A stretch of DNA of 64,000 nt, from the NCBI GenBank assembly GCA_018260425.1, contig JAGLBD010000003.1:21887-85886 (forward strand), in the 5' to 3' direction. Positions 9,013 to 18,895 of the stretch are shown in pieces. The first letter of the stretch is position 1. Each line of letters begins with the position of its first letter. The position numbers were made by a program, and so were the translations under genes. Source of the DNA: Pseudogulbenkiania sp. Its GTDB lineage: Bacteria; Pseudomonadota; Gammaproteobacteria; Burkholderiales; Chromobacteriaceae. Under the pieces are notes generated by a model. It had not been told where the DNA came from, did no database searches, and worked only from the letters and a program-made list of their open reading frames with translations.

Positions 9013-9026
9013 GTAGCGCGCTATCT
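9013..9026. promoter_or_regulatory. Probable OhrR operator upstream of ohr
   Basis: TAGCGCGCTA (9014-9023) is a perfect 10-bp palindrome whose extended sequence TAGCGCGCTAT differs by one base from the core of the ohrR upstream dyad. It lies about 50 bp before the ohr start. Confidence 0.6.
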
Positions 9027-9072
9027 AATAGTGAACAATGTTGACGGTACGCCGTCTCTTTAGGAGAACACC

Positions 9073-9501
9073 ATGAATGTCCTGCAAAAAACCCTGTATA
9101 CCGCTGAAGCTACCGCATTTGGCGGACGTGACGGTCGCGCCGAGTCCTCCGATAAGGCATTGAACATCAAACTGAGCACCCCGCGCGAACTGGGTGGCCT
9201 GGGCGGTGAAGGCACCAATCCGGAGCAACTGTTTGCCGCAGGCTACTCGGCCTGTTTCATCGGGGCGCTGAAAGTGGTGGCCATGCAAGCCAAAGTGGCA
9301 TTGCCGGCCGATGTGGCGGTAACGGGACGGGTCGGAATCGGTCCGATTGAAGGCGGATTCGGGATTGAAGCGGAGCTGCAGGTTTCCCTGCCGGGCATGG
9401 AGCGCGAGCGCGCCGAGGCGTTGGTCGAGGCGGCGCACCGCGTGTGTCCGTATTCCAACGCCACACGCGGCAATATCGCCGTTACCCTGAAGGTGCTGTA
9501 A
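9073..9501 (+). CDS. ohr: Organic hydroperoxide resistance protein Ohr
   Basis: A 142-residue OsmC/Ohr-family thiol peroxidase that reduces organic hydroperoxides in the cytoplasm. Both catalytic cysteines are present: C61 in [12 protein letters not shown] and C125 in [14 protein letters not shown]19 lies in the N-terminal FGGRDGR motif typical of Ohr rather than OsmC. AGGAG lies upstream of the ATG. It is expressed separately from ohrR behind its own palindrome. It meets hemY tail to tail: its stop codon ends at 9501 and the hemY stop begins at 9502. Confidence 0.95.
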   Translation: MNVLQKTLYTAEATAFGGRDGRAESSDKALNIKLSTPRELGGLGGEGTNPEQLFAAGYSACFIGALKVVAMQAKVALPADVAVTGRVGIGPIEGGFGIEAELQVSLPGMERERAEALVEAAHRVCPYSNATRGNIAVTLKVL

Positions 9502-10710
9502 TTAGAGCCCTTGTTCGAGCGCCAGTGCCAGACACTGCCGGTAGTGGTGCTCGACCTTGTCTTCCCGGCCGGTGGCTTCGAACAGACGCACCAGTTCGGC
9601 ATGGGCGCTGAGCGAAGGCTGGATCGAAACACTGGCTTCCAGATAGCTTTGCGCCTTGCCCCACAATTGTTCTGCGTAGGCGAGGCGTCCCAGCGCCATC
9701 AGCAAGGCCGAGTCGCGCGGGCGCTGCTTGAGCCAGCCTTCCGCTGACTTGAGCAGGCCAAGGCGGGTGTCGCGGGTCAGTCGCTCGGCAATCTGGAACA
9801 GCTCACGCGCCAGTTCCGGCGTGGCCTGATCGCTATCGGCCAGAGCCGTCGACAGCAGCGTGGCAGCAAAATCGAAGTCTTCCACCTTGATCAGGCGTGC
9901 CACCACGGCGGCCACCAATTGAGCATTCTGGCGTTCGGCGTCCGGCACCTTGCGCAGCCAGTTGCGCACTTCACTGCTGTCCACCATGCCTGACAACTGC
10001 TGGGTATAGGCGGAAAGGCGGTAGAGCCGCGCCTGTGCCGGTTCCAGTGCGTCGGCCTTGAGCAACTTTTCAGTCAGCGCCAGTACCGCTTCCGGCTGAC
10101 GTTGCAACAAGCGTACCTTCAATTCGAGGCGCAAGGCGCTGGTCAGGTTGGGGGACAACACCCGGGCGCGTTCGATGGCGGCCAGTGCCCCGCTGCTGTC
10201 CTGGGCTTCCAGCTTCAATTCCGCGTCCAGCATGTGGCGCGCCAGTTGCAGGCGTTCCGGCAAGCTGTCCAGCTTTGCCAGATAGGCATCCCGGCCTTCG
10301 CTATCTTTCATCGCTCCGGCAGAGCGCGCCGCAATCAACAAGGCCAGCGCCCGGTTTTCCGGGGCGTACTCGTCATCCATCGCCTTGCCGGCTTCCCGCT
10401 CTGCCCGTTGAAAACGGCCTTCAAAGAAGGCAATGCCCGCTTCGCGCAAGGCATGGCGAGAGGCCTTGAGCTTGCGTTGCCGCTGGAACTGGCGCACCTG
10501 CCCCGGCAGGCCGGTGGCCAGTGCCACTACGCGCACCAGGCCGTACAGCACGGCGACCAGCGTGACCAGCAGGACGATCAGCAGGTTGAAAGACACCTCC
10601 ATGCGCCACGGCGGCATGATCATGATCGCGTAGCCGGTGTTCAGCGTGGAGAGCAGGCCCAACAGCACGGCCAGAGCGAACAATCCGGTAATCCACAGAA
10701 CGAATTTCAC
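9502..10710 (-). CDS. hemY: HemY, TPR-containing membrane protein of the haem operon
   Basis: A 402-residue protein with two N-terminal membrane segments (about residues 1-20 and 41-65), then an acidic and alanine-rich array of tetratricopeptide-like helices. This is the proteobacterial HemY family, not the Bacillus protoporphyrinogen oxidase of the same name. Its role in haem or porphyrin handling is suspected from operon context in many proteobacteria and is not biochemically settled. The start is a GTG at 10710, with GGGAG upstream overlapping the end of hemX. It is the last gene of hemC-hemD-hemX-hemY. Confidence 0.9.
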   Translation of the reverse strand: MKFVLWITGLFALAVLLGLLSTLNTGYAIMIMPPWRMEVSFNLLIVLLVTLVAVLYGLVRVVALATGLPGQVRQFQRQRKLKASRHALREAGIAFFEGRFQRAEREAGKAMDDEYAPENRALALLIAARSAGAMKDSEGRDAYLAKLDSLPERLQLARHMLDAELKLEAQDSSGALAAIERARVLSPNLTSALRLELKVRLLQRQPEAVLALTEKLLKADALEPAQARLYRLSAYTQQLSGMVDSSEVRNWLRKVPDAERQNAQLVAAVVARLIKVEDFDFAATLLSTALADSDQATPELARELFQIAERLTRDTRLGLLKSAEGWLKQRPRDSALLMALGRLAYAEQLWGKAQSYLEASVSIQPSLSAHAELVRLFEATGREDKVEHHYRQCLALALEQGL

Positions 10711-10712
10711 CT

Positions 10713-11738
10713 TCAGCTCCCTTGCAGGCCCTGGGCGTCACGTACCGCCTTGAGGCTGTCGGCGAGATCCGGCAGCGCCAGCGACAGCGGCACATTGCGT
10801 GTCTCGCCCAGCGTTGCCATCCATTGACGGGTTTGCGGGGCCTGCGTGTCGAAATACTGCTCGACATAGCGGTTGGCCGCGCCGATGTCTGCGTTGAAGC
10901 TGCTGCCGTCACGCTGCAGCAAGGCCAGCCGGGCATCCAGCAGACGCAGTTTGAGGTTTTCCCGCAGGTTGCGGTTTTGCTCGGGCGACAGCAGCACGGC
11001 GTCCGGTTTGTCCAGACGGCGAATGCGTACCAGTTCACCGAGGCTGGCGATCAAATCGCTATACAAACGTTCCCAGACCGGGGCATCGGCTCGCACGGCG
11101 GCGCGTTGCTGCGCCTGGGCGGCCAGGCGGTGCTGGTCGATGCTCAGCGGTAACTGGTCGACCTGGCTTGCCAGCGCGTCGAGTTTGACCGACAGGCCCA
11201 CGGTATCCAGTGCCGGCAATCCCTTGAGGATCTCCAGATCGCGCGCGACCTTCTTGCGCACCGAGATCAGCTGCGGACGGTCGGCTTTGACCAGCCGGTT
11301 GTTGAGGCGGTCCAGCGCGGAAATGGCCAGCGGAACGTTGCCGGCCAATTGCAATTGCTGGCTGGCGATCGTCAGCGTGTATTCGGCTTCGGACAGCAAC
11401 CAGTCGGAACGGTTGCGGGTCAGATCCTGATACAGACTGTTGAGGGTGCCGATCTGGGTGGCGAAATCGCCCTGACGGGCTTCCAGCGCAGTCAGTCGTG
11501 CCTCCAGCAGATGGCTGGCGGCACGGGTTTCATCAAGCAGGCGTTTGCCGGCTTCGGTTTGTGCCCCGGCATCCCGGGCATGGCGCTGGGTGTCGCTGTG
11601 CAGGGCATCCATTTCGATCCGGGTGGTATACAGCTGCCAGGACGAGACGCCCAGTGCGGCGAGGGCGGCCACCAGCGCAAGCAACGCGAGTTTGCTGCGG
11701 GCGGGTTTGACGGGGTCAATGATATTGAATTCGCTCAT
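10713..11738 (-). CDS. hemX: HemX-like membrane protein (uroporphyrinogen-III C-methyltransferase-annotated family)
   Basis: A 341-residue protein with a short cytoplasmic N-terminus, one membrane helix (about residues 20-38, LALLALVAALAALGVSSW) and a long helical, coiled-coil-rich periplasmic part. It matches the HemX family found after hemD in gamma- and beta-proteobacteria. The family is often called uroporphyrinogen methyltransferase, but no SAM-binding or tetrapyrrole-methylase motif is visible, so that activity is doubtful. The true start is the ATG at 11738, overlapping the hemD stop by four bases (ATGA); the longer open frame runs back into hemD. Confidence 0.88.
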   Translation of the reverse strand: MSEFNIIDPVKPARSKLALLALVAALAALGVSSWQLYTTRIEMDALHSDTQRHARDAGAQTEAGKRLLDETRAASHLLEARLTALEARQGDFATQIGTLNSLYQDLTRNRSDWLLSEAEYTLTIASQQLQLAGNVPLAISALDRLNNRLVKADRPQLISVRKKVARDLEILKGLPALDTVGLSVKLDALASQVDQLPLSIDQHRLAAQAQQRAAVRADAPVWERLYSDLIASLGELVRIRRLDKPDAVLLSPEQNRNLRENLKLRLLDARLALLQRDGSSFNADIGAANRYVEQYFDTQAPQTRQWMATLGETRNVPLSLALPDLADSLKAVRDAQGLQGS

Positions 11739-12475
11739 GGGTGACTTGAGAACCATTCTCTGAGGCCGGCGACCAGTGAGGCATCGTCGGCCCGGGTTGT
11801 CACGATGCGCGTCACCCCGTGCCGGGCCAGACGTTCGGCGATGCGCGGGTGTGGTACGCAATATAGCAAGCATTGTAACTGCCCGGCGCGTGCCGGGCCA
11901 GCCAGGTAGAACAAACGCTCCACCATGTCGCTGGATGTCAGGATAACCGCATCGGGGTGGTCGCTGTCAAAGCGCGACCAGTCCGGAGCGGCATCGATGC
12001 GTTGGTAAATGTCGGCGCAGCTAACTGTTGCGCCGCGTCCGGCAAGGGTTTCCGCCAAGGTCGGACGACCGTCGCGTCCCCGTACTATCAGTACATGCCG
12101 ACCAGCCATCGACTGGAATTCCGGCAGTGACAGCAGTGCGTCGCTATCGCTGCCTTCCGTCGGATACAGCACCTTGCGTCCACTCAAGGCGGCGAGCCGG
12201 GTGGCGCTCGAGGCACCGACACAGGCCAGCTGCGCGGTGAGGGGCTGCCCGGCGAGCACCGTCCAGGCCAGATCGATCGCGCCCGGGCTGACAAAAACCA
12301 GCCAGTCGGCCTGTGCTGCGCGAGCCGGCAGGGCCCCGAGTGCGTCAGGGTCGGGAAGCAGCTCCAGCACGGGAAAATGCACGGGACGGGCGTGCTCGTC
12401 GGTGAGCAAGCCCAACAGGCGGGCACACTGTCCGGCGGGTCGTGTCACCAGTACAGTGCGGCCCGCCAGACTCAT
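11735..12475 (-). CDS. hemD: Uroporphyrinogen-III synthase
   Basis: A 246-residue enzyme that closes and rearranges hydroxymethylbilane to uroporphyrinogen III. The fold is recognised from the two alternating-domain pattern, with [12 protein letters not shown] at the N-terminus, [12 protein letters not shown], and [15 protein letters not shown] (about residues 175-195); overall sequence conservation in this family is low. It overlaps hemC upstream and hemX downstream by four bases each, suggesting coupled translation. Confidence 0.92.
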   Translation of the reverse strand: MSLAGRTVLVTRPAGQCARLLGLLTDEHARPVHFPVLELLPDPDALGALPARAAQADWLVFVSPGAIDLAWTVLAGQPLTAQLACVGASSATRLAALSGRKVLYPTEGSDSDALLSLPEFQSMAGRHVLIVRGRDGRPTLAETLAGRGATVSCADIYQRIDAAPDWSRFDSDHPDAVILTSSDMVERLFYLAGPARAGQLQCLLYCVPHPRIAERLARHGVTRIVTTRADDASLVAGLREWFSSHP

Positions 12476-13401
12476 CGGGCTTCCTTTTGCACCGCGTCGA
12501 TCAGCGGCAAGGCACCGGCTTCGGTGAGTTTGCTGGCAACGCTGCGTCCCAGCGCATCGGCGTACTCGCGCGGGGCCACGGCATTGGCGGTCAGCATGAC
12601 CGAGCCGTCCGGGTGCGCCACAAAACCACGCAGCGACAAGGCGCCGTTGTCCAGCTCGGCAAAGGCGCCCAGCGGGATCTGGCAGCTACCACCCAACGCT
12701 CGCGACAGGGCACGTTCGGCCGTGACACAGGCATGGGTGTCGGCATCGTTCAGCGGCGCCAGCAGGGCAAACAGTTCGGGACGATCGGCGCGGATCTCGA
12801 TACCCAGCGCACCTTGTCCCGGTGCGGGCAGGCTTTCCTCCGGGGAAAGCTCGTAACGGATGCGCTCGCCCAGCTCCAGTCGTTTCAGGCCGGCAGCGGC
12901 AAGAATGATTGCGTCGTATTCGCCATTGTCGAGCTTGCCAAGACGGGTCTGGACATTGCCGCGCAAGGGGCGGATCTCCAGTTGCGGGAAGCGGTTGCGC
13001 AGCTGGGCTTCGCGCCGCAGGCTGGAGGTGCCGACCACGGCGCCTTCCGGCAGATCGGCCAGATGGGCGTACTGGTTGGATACAAAGGCGTCGCGCGGGT
13101 CTTCGCGTTCGCAAATGGCCGCCAGCGCAAACCCTTCCGGCAAGGTCATCGGTACATCCTTGATCGAGTGCACGGCCAGGTCGGCACGGCCTTCGAGCAG
13201 CGCGGTTTCCAGTTCCTTGACGAACAGCCCCTTGCCTCCGATCTTGGACAAGGTCTTGTCGAGAATCTGGTCGCCCTGGGTGGTCATGCCGAGAATCTCG
13301 ACCGTGGCGTCGGGATACAAGCCTTCCAGACGCGCCTTGATATGTTCTGCCTGCCACATGGCCAGACGGCTTTCACGGCTGGCGATGACGAACTTTTTCA
13401 T
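12472..13401 (-). CDS. hemC: Porphobilinogen deaminase (hydroxymethylbilane synthase)
   Basis: A 309-residue enzyme that polymerises four porphobilinogens into hydroxymethylbilane. Family signatures include [16 protein letters not shown] at the N-terminus, [11 protein letters not shown] with the catalytic aspartate region (about residues 76-86), [11 protein letters not shown], and the dipyrromethane-cofactor cysteine in [12 protein letters not shown] (about residue 240). It is first in the hemC-D-X-Y operon and divergent from ppc. Confidence 0.97.
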   Translation of the reverse strand: MKKFVIASRESRLAMWQAEHIKARLEGLYPDATVEILGMTTQGDQILDKTLSKIGGKGLFVKELETALLEGRADLAVHSIKDVPMTLPEGFALAAICEREDPRDAFVSNQYAHLADLPEGAVVGTSSLRREAQLRNRFPQLEIRPLRGNVQTRLGKLDNGEYDAIILAAAGLKRLELGERIRYELSPEESLPAPGQGALGIEIRADRPELFALLAPLNDADTHACVTAERALSRALGGSCQIPLGAFAELDNGALSLRGFVAHPDGSVMLTANAVAPREYADALGRSVASKLTEAGALPLIDAVQKEAR

Positions 13402-13562
13402 AGAGGTTTCCGCGCAATCAAAATGGTTTGGCTGATTCTAACATGACGCCAGAGTTGCTCTCACCGTCTCGGTCGCGGAATTTCCAACAGACTTGACCAC
13501 ATGCCGCAAAGTGTCACAAAGTCATCCTCAATAGTGCGAATTCAACCATAAAGGCGGTCAGG

Positions 13563-16241
13563 ATGAGCGAAATGGAAAAGGATTTACCTCTCAAGCGTGC
13601 GCTTGCGCTGTTGGAGAGGTTGTTGGGCGAGGTGCTGGGCGAGCAGGAGGGCGTGGCCATTTATCAGGCCATGCGCGATATCGGCCGGCAGGGCATTCCC
13701 GAGACGATCGACGGCAATGAGCTTGCTGCGCTGGTGAGGGCCTGCGGCCTGTATGCCCAATTATTCAATATCGCCGAGGACCTGCACCACACCCGTCGTC
13801 GTCGCGCACACCGTCTGGCCGGCTCGGCGCCGCAGCAAGGCAGTCTCGCCCGGGCCGTAACGCGCTTGCGTCAGGACGGCTTGCCCTTGTCGGCACTGTC
13901 CGACCTGTTGGCGGAAGCCTCGGTGGTGGCGGTGATGACCGCGCATCCGACCGAAGTGCAACGGCAAAGTGTGCTGGATGGCCACCGCGCGGTACGGCGC
14001 TTCCTGTCTCAGCTCGATGCGCCGGACCTGCTGCCGGAAGAACAGGCGGAGCTGGAACTTAAACTCAAGCGCGTCATTCTGGCGCTATGGCAAACCTCGG
14101 AAATCCGTCATTTCTCGCTCACCGTGCGCGATGAGATCGAGAACGGCGTGGCCTACCATCCACTGACCTTTTTCCAGGCCATGCCGCGCCTCTACGAACG
14201 GCTTGGCCAGTTGATCGCCGCCCAATGGGGGCAGGAGATCGAGCTGCCATCGTTCTTCCAGGTGGCGAGCTGGATCGGCGGCGACCGGGACGGCAATCCC
14301 AACGTCGATGCCTCGGTATTGCGTCAGGCGCTGACCCGGCAGGCTACGGTGGCCTTCGAACATTATTTCTACGAACTGGCCGGCTTGTATCGCGAGCTCT
14401 CCTTGTCGGAACGGCATGTCACGGTTAGTGCCTCGGTCAATGCGTTGGGCAGCGACTCGCCCGACCGCGAGGTGAGCCGCAAGGAAGAACCCTATCGGCG
14501 TGCCCTCGCGCACATCGAAGCCCGGTTGGCCGGTACGGCTGTTGCGCTGGGGCTGGAGGTCACCGGTCGCTATGCCGCCGCGACGCCGTATCCGGATGTG
14601 GCGGCATTCCGTGCCGATCTGGTCGCCATTGCCGAGTCACTGGAGCAGCATGGCAGTGCCTTGCTGGCCGATGGCCGGCTGTCGCGCTTGATCCGGGCCG
14701 TGGACGTGTTCGGTTTTCATTTGATGACCCTCGACTTGCGCCAGCATGCCGAGTTTCATCAGGAGGTGGTGGCCGAGCTGTTCCGTCATGCCGGGCTGGG
14801 GGACTACCTCGGTCTGGACGAGGCGGGGCGTTGCCTGGCCTTGCGCGAAGAGTTGGCGACTCCGCGGTTATTGTTCTCGCCCTTCATCGACTACAGTGCG
14901 GCCACCCGCAAGGAATTGGCGGTGTTCGCCGAGGCGCGGCACCTCAAGGCGTGTTTTGGCGATGCCGCGATCGGCCAAAGCATCATCTCCAACTGCGCGC
15001 AGGTCTCCGACATGCTGGCGCTGGCGGTGATTCTCAAGGAAAGCGGGCTGATCCGGCAGGTGAACGGTTGCCCGGTGTCCAGCCTCAATCTGGTGCCCTT
15101 GTTCGAGACGATCGGTGATCTGGCGCGGTCTTGCGAAGTGATGACGGGGCTGTTCGACGACCCGTGGTATCAGGATTTGCTGGCCAGCCGCGGCCGGGTG
15201 CAAGAGGTGATGCTGGGTTATTCCGACAGCAACAAGGATGGTGGCTATCTGACCAGCCAGTGGGAGTTGTATCAGGCCGAGCGTCGTCTGGTAAGCCTGT
15301 TTGCCCGCTACGACGTGCATTTGCGGCTGTTCCATGGCCGGGGTGGTTCGGTAGGCCGGGGCGGTGGTCCTTCCTACGAGGCGATCATGGCGCAACCGTG
15401 TGGTTCGGTGGCGGGTCGCATCCGCATCACCGAACAAGGCGAAGTGATTGCGTCCAAGTATTCCGATCCCGACATCGGCTTGCGCAATATGGAGGCCTTG
15501 GTGGCCGCGACGCTGGAAGCCAGTCTGGCGAATTTCGGCAGTTGCGAAACGGACGAGACGGTATTTGACGAGTTGTCGTCATCGGCTTACCGCGCCTACC
15601 GCTCTTTGGTGGAAACGCCGGGCTTCATGCAGTACTTCCTCGAAGCCACTCCGATCAATGCCATTGCCCGATTGAATATCGGCAGCCGTCCGGCCTCGCG
15701 CAAGAGCCTGGCCTCGATCAAGGACCTGCGTGCCATCCCCTGGGTGTTCTCCTGGTCGCAGTCACGGGTCATGTTGCCGGGCTGGTACGGCTTCGGCACC
15801 GCGGTGTCGGCGTTTCTGGTCAAGCATGGCGATGAAGGGCTCGCCCGCCTGAAAACCCTCTACCGCCAGTCGGGCTTTTTCCAGGTGGTGCTGTCCAATA
15901 TGGAACAGGTCATGGCCAAGGCCGATCTGGGCATCGCCCGGCATTATGCCTCGCTGGTGTCGGACCGGGCGCTGGCCGACAGTGTGTTCGAGGCCATTCA
16001 GTGCGAGTGGCAAAAAACGCTGGATGCCCTGTTTGCCATCACCGGGCAGAGTGGTTTGCTGGACTTCAATCCGACCCTGGCTCGCAGCCTGACCATTCGC
16101 TTGCCTTACCTCGACGCACTGAGCCTGTTGCAGGTCGAGCTGCTTAGCCGCTTGCGCGACGAGGCGAGTGACGAGGCCACGCTTTATGCCATTCATCTTA
16201 CAATTAATGGCATTTCAGCTGGATTGCGTAACAGTGGCTAG
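13563..16241 (+). CDS. ppc: Phosphoenolpyruvate carboxylase
   Basis: An 892-residue enzyme, the usual bacterial length, that adds bicarbonate to PEP to form oxaloacetate and so replenishes the TCA cycle. It has the catalytic histidine signature [13 protein letters not shown] (about residue 126), the glycine-rich loop [15 protein letters not shown] (about residue 590) and [17 protein letters not shown] (about residue 555). The ending NSG is close to the NTG-type C-terminus expected for the aspartate-inhibited enzyme. It stands alone between the divergent hemC and the downstream argH. Confidence 0.97.
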   Translation: MSEMEKDLPLKRALALLERLLGEVLGEQEGVAIYQAMRDIGRQGIPETIDGNELAALVRACGLYAQLFNIAEDLHHTRRRRAHRLAGSAPQQGSLARAVTRLRQDGLPLSALSDLLAEASVVAVMTAHPTEVQRQSVLDGHRAVRRFLSQLDAPDLLPEEQAELELKLKRVILALWQTSEIRHFSLTVRDEIENGVAYHPLTFFQAMPRLYERLGQLIAAQWGQEIELPSFFQVASWIGGDRDGNPNVDASVLRQALTRQATVAFEHYFYELAGLYRELSLSERHVTVSASVNALGSDSPDREVSRKEEPYRRALAHIEARLAGTAVALGLEVTGRYAAATPYPDVAAFRADLVAIAESLEQHGSALLADGRLSRLIRAVDVFGFHLMTLDLRQHAEFHQEVVAELFRHAGLGDYLGLDEAGRCLALREELATPRLLFSPFIDYSAATRKELAVFAEARHLKACFGDAAIGQSIISNCAQVSDMLALAVILKESGLIRQVNGCPVSSLNLVPLFETIGDLARSCEVMTGLFDDPWYQDLLASRGRVQEVMLGYSDSNKDGGYLTSQWELYQAERRLVSLFARYDVHLRLFHGRGGSVGRGGGPSYEAIMAQPCGSVAGRIRITEQGEVIASKYSDPDIGLRNMEALVAATLEASLANFGSCETDETVFDELSSSAYRAYRSLVETPGFMQYFLEATPINAIARLNIGSRPASRKSLASIKDLRAIPWVFSWSQSRVMLPGWYGFGTAVSAFLVKHGDEGLARLKTLYRQSGFFQVVLSNMEQVMAKADLGIARHYASLVSDRALADSVFEAIQCEWQKTLDALFAITGQSGLLDFNPTLARSLTIRLPYLDALSLLQVELLSRLRDEASDEATLYAIHLTINGISAGLRNSG

Positions 16242-16266
16242 GGAATTCCTTCCCGTGGCCGTATGG

Positions 16267-16286
16267 CGGGGCGATTCGCTGCCCCG
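16267..16286 (+). terminator. Hairpin after ppc, possible weak terminator
   Basis: CGGGGC (16267-16272) and GCCCCG (16281-16286) around an 8-base loop, 26 bp after the ppc stop. No T run follows, so intrinsic termination is uncertain. Confidence 0.35.
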
Positions 16287-16304
16287 TCAGGGCCGGCTTG
16301 TGCT

Positions 16305-16310
16305 TATAAT
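16305..16310 (+). promoter_or_regulatory. Candidate -10 box for argH
   Basis: A consensus TATAAT lies 66 bp before the argH start in a short AT-richer stretch. No good -35 box is visible at the usual spacing. Confidence 0.4.
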
Positions 16311-16375
16311 CGATATTCCATTTTCCTAAATCCGCTTCGTTCGCGAAGCGGACGCACCTCCAGGATACGATCACC

Positions 16376-17767
16376 ATGCAAGACAACCATGCCTGGTCCG
16401 GCCGGTTCTCCGAACCGGTCTCGGAACTCGTCAAGAAATACACCGCCTCGGTCAGCTTTGACCATCGTCTGGCCGAATTCGATATCGAAGGCTCGCTGGC
16501 CCACGCCACCATGCTTAATCGCAGCGGCGTGCTGTCCGACGACGATCTGGCGGCAATCCGACGAGGCATGGCGACGCTGCTGGACGAGATTCGTTCCGGC
16601 CAGTTCGAGTGGCGTCTCGATCTGGAAGACGTGCACATGAATATCGAACGCCGTCTCACCGATCTGATCGGCGATGCCGGCAAGCGCCTGCATACCGGCC
16701 GTAGCCGCAATGATCAGGTGGCGACCGATATCCGATTGTGGCTGCGCGACGCGGTGGACCGCATCATTGCGCTGGTCACCGACCTGCAAGTCGCCCTGCT
16801 GGATCTGGCCGAGGAACACCATGCCACGGTGATGCCCGGCTTTACCCACCTGCAGGTCGCTCAACCGGTCACCTTCGGTCACCACTTGCTGGCCTATGTG
16901 GAGATGCTGGTTCGCGACAAGGGGCGTCTCGCCGACTGTCGCGCCCGAATCAATCATTTGCCGCTGGGTGCTGCGGCTCTGGCCGGCACCACCTTTCCGA
17001 TCGACCGTCACTACACCGCCGAACTGCTGGGTTTCGACGCGGTATGCCACAACTCGCTGGATGCGGTGTCCGATCGTGATTTCGCCATCGAATTCACTGC
17101 AGCGGCGAGTCTGGTCATGACCCACCTGTCGCGCTTGTCCGAGGAATTGATTCTGTGGATGAGCCCGCGGGTGGGCTTCATTGATATCGCCGACCGTTTC
17201 TGCACCGGCAGTTCGATCATGCCGCAGAAAAAAAATCCCGATGTGCCTGAGCTGGTGCGTGGTAAAACCGGTCGGGTGACTGGTCATCTGATGGCCTTGC
17301 TGACCCTGATGAAGTCGCAGCCGCTGGCCTACAACAAGGACAATCAGGAAGACAAGGAGCCGCTGTTCGATACGGTGGATACCCTGGTGGACACCTTGCG
17401 TATCTACGCCGACATGATGCGTGGCATTACCGTGAAGAAGGAGGCGATGCGTGCGGCGGTGCTGCAAGGCTTTGCCACCGCCACCGATCTCGCCGACTAT
17501 CTGGTGAAAAAAGGTGTGCCGTTCCGCGACAGTCATGAAGTGGTGGCGCGTGCAGTGCGCCATGCCGAACAGCAGGGGTGTGATCTCGCCGATCTGGACC
17601 TGGCGGTGTTGCAAGGCTTCTCGGCCCTGATCGCGGCCGATGTCTACGCGGTGCTGACGCCGGAAGGCAGCCTTGCCCAGCGCAATCATGTCGGCGGTAC
17701 GGCTCCGGAACGGGTGAAGAAGGAAATCACCCGCCATCGCAAACATCTTTCCGTGCAGCATGTTTGA
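16376..17767 (+). CDS. argH: Argininosuccinate lyase
   Basis: A 463-residue cytosolic enzyme splitting argininosuccinate into arginine and fumarate, the last step of arginine synthesis. The fumarase/aspartase superfamily signature [12 protein letters not shown] is present (about residue 279), with [12 protein letters not shown] and the conserved HLQVAQPV region. The length is normal. An AGGA precedes the ATG. It follows ppc without other arg genes, as in several Neisseriales. Confidence 0.97.
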   Translation: MQDNHAWSGRFSEPVSELVKKYTASVSFDHRLAEFDIEGSLAHATMLNRSGVLSDDDLAAIRRGMATLLDEIRSGQFEWRLDLEDVHMNIERRLTDLIGDAGKRLHTGRSRNDQVATDIRLWLRDAVDRIIALVTDLQVALLDLAEEHHATVMPGFTHLQVAQPVTFGHHLLAYVEMLVRDKGRLADCRARINHLPLGAAALAGTTFPIDRHYTAELLGFDAVCHNSLDAVSDRDFAIEFTAAASLVMTHLSRLSEELILWMSPRVGFIDIADRFCTGSSIMPQKKNPDVPELVRGKTGRVTGHLMALLTLMKSQPLAYNKDNQEDKEPLFDTVDTLVDTLRIYADMMRGITVKKEAMRAAVLQGFATATDLADYLVKKGVPFRDSHEVVARAVRHAEQQGCDLADLDLAVLQGFSALIAADVYAVLTPEGSLAQRNHVGGTAPERVKKEITRHRKHLSVQHV

Positions 17768-17776
17768 ACACCATTT

Positions 17777-17815
17777 GGGGCAAATCAACACCGGAAACAC
17801 GGCTGTATTTGCCCC
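17777..17815 (+). terminator. Inverted repeat downstream of argH
   Basis: GGGGCAAAT (17777-17785) and ATTTGCCCC (17807-17815) pair perfectly around a 21-base loop, ten bases after the argH stop. It lacks a T run on the plus strand; it may be a terminator or mRNA-stabilising hairpin. Confidence 0.4.
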
Positions 17816-17848
17816 GGGGCAGGAAAATATGTTAATTAAAAGTAACGT

Positions 17849-17866
17849 GATTTTCGAAACCGAACG
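17849..17866. promoter_or_regulatory. GlpR-like operator just before the DeoR/GlpR-family gene
   Basis: TTTTCG (17851-17856), AAAC, CGAACG (17861-17866) resembles the dyad TTTTCG-N4-CGAAAA that I recall for GlpR of pseudomonads. GATTTTCGAA (17849-17858) fits the E. coli half-site in nine of ten positions. It ends four bases before the regulator's start codon, so binding would give autoregulation. Inferred. Confidence 0.45.
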
Positions 17867-17869
17867 CAA

Positions 17870-18637
17870 ATGAGCCGATCACCCCGCCACGACAGAATCC
17901 TGCAGCTAGTTCGAGAAAACGGCTTCATGCCGATCGATGAACTGGCCCGCATTCTCGATGTGACGCCGCAAACCATCCGGCGCGACATCAATCAGCTTTG
18001 CGAAGCCAATCTGTTGCGCCGTTATCATGGTGGCGCGGCGTTGGGTAGCAGCGTTGAGAACGAAGATTACTTTGCCCGCAAAGGCAAATTCCAGAGCGAA
18101 AAGGCCCATATCGCCGACATGATCGCCAGCAGCATCCCCGATCATGCTTCGCTGTTCATGAGTATCGGTACCACCATCGAAGCGGTGGCCCAGGCGTTGA
18201 CGGCGTCCCACAAGGGACTGCGCATCATCACCAACAATATTCATGTTGCGTCGATTCTTTCGGCCAATCCCGACTTCACCGTGCTGATCACCTCCGGGGT
18301 GGTACGTGCCTCCGATGGCGGTATTACCGGGGTCGCAACACTGGACTTCATCAACCAGTTCAAGGTGGATTACGCGATTCTGGGTGCCTCCGGCATCGAG
18401 ATGGATGGCTCCTTGCTGGACTTCGACTATCGCGAGGTCCGCGTCGCCCAGGCGATGATGGCCAATGCGCGTCACCGCTATCTGGCAGCCGACCACAGCA
18501 AATTCGGCCGCAATGCCCTGGTGCGGATGGGGCATATCAGCGAGTTTCACGTCATGTTCACCGACTCGCCACCGCCCGATGCGCTGGCCAAGCTGCTGGA
18601 AGAGCACAATGTCCGGCTGCTGATGTCGGAACACTGA
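17870..18637 (+). CDS. DeoR-family regulator, GlpR-like
   Basis: A 255-residue repressor. The N-terminal DeoR helix-turn-helix (about residues 6-60) carries VTPQTIRRDINQLCEANLLRRYHGGA. The C-terminal phosphosugar-sensing domain (about residues 75-230) has the conserved DFDYREVRVAQAMM and HSKFGRNALVRMG motifs. The ending and overall sequence resemble the glycerol-3-phosphate regulator GlpR, but no glp gene lies in this window, so the ligand is inferred. No clear ribosome-binding site precedes the ATG; a GlpR-like dyad does. A strong terminator follows immediately, so it is monocistronic. Confidence 0.87.
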   Translation: MSRSPRHDRILQLVRENGFMPIDELARILDVTPQTIRRDINQLCEANLLRRYHGGAALGSSVENEDYFARKGKFQSEKAHIADMIASSIPDHASLFMSIGTTIEAVAQALTASHKGLRIITNNIHVASILSANPDFTVLITSGVVRASDGGITGVATLDFINQFKVDYAILGASGIEMDGSLLDFDYREVRVAQAMMANARHRYLAADHSKFGRNALVRMGHISEFHVMFTDSPPPDALAKLLEEHNVRLLMSEH

Positions 18638-18640
18638 ACC

Positions 18641-18662
18641 AAGGAGCTTCGGCTCCTTTTTT
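18641..18662 (+). terminator. Terminator after the GlpR-like gene
   Basis: AAGGAGC-TTCG-GCTCCTT stem-loop running into six T. The TTCG tetraloop is typical of strong intrinsic terminators. Confidence 0.9.
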
Positions 18663-18895
18663 CATGGCGTCTGCCGTTGTGCGGGTCATGCGGTTTGCAG
18701 GGTTAATAGCCCTGTTATCTTAAACACAAACTATTGATATCTATCAGCGTGTGATGGAAATGCGACAGCCATAGGGAAAATTTTTCCATTGTGCTACCTG
18801 TCCGATAGTTCAGTGCCACTCAGGCATGCTTTACTCTCTCCCAGAAACAACTGTTCCGCACACGCTCCGTGGCGGGATTCCACAGGGGAGCGTCA

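Noticed and set aside
10713..11873. Longer hemX start inside hemD
   Set aside because: The extra residues overlap hemD; the ATG at 11738 gives the usual HemX N-terminus and a coupled ATGA junction.
16304..17869. 521-residue minus-strand frame over argH
   Set aside because: Antisense shadow; argH carries all active-site motifs.
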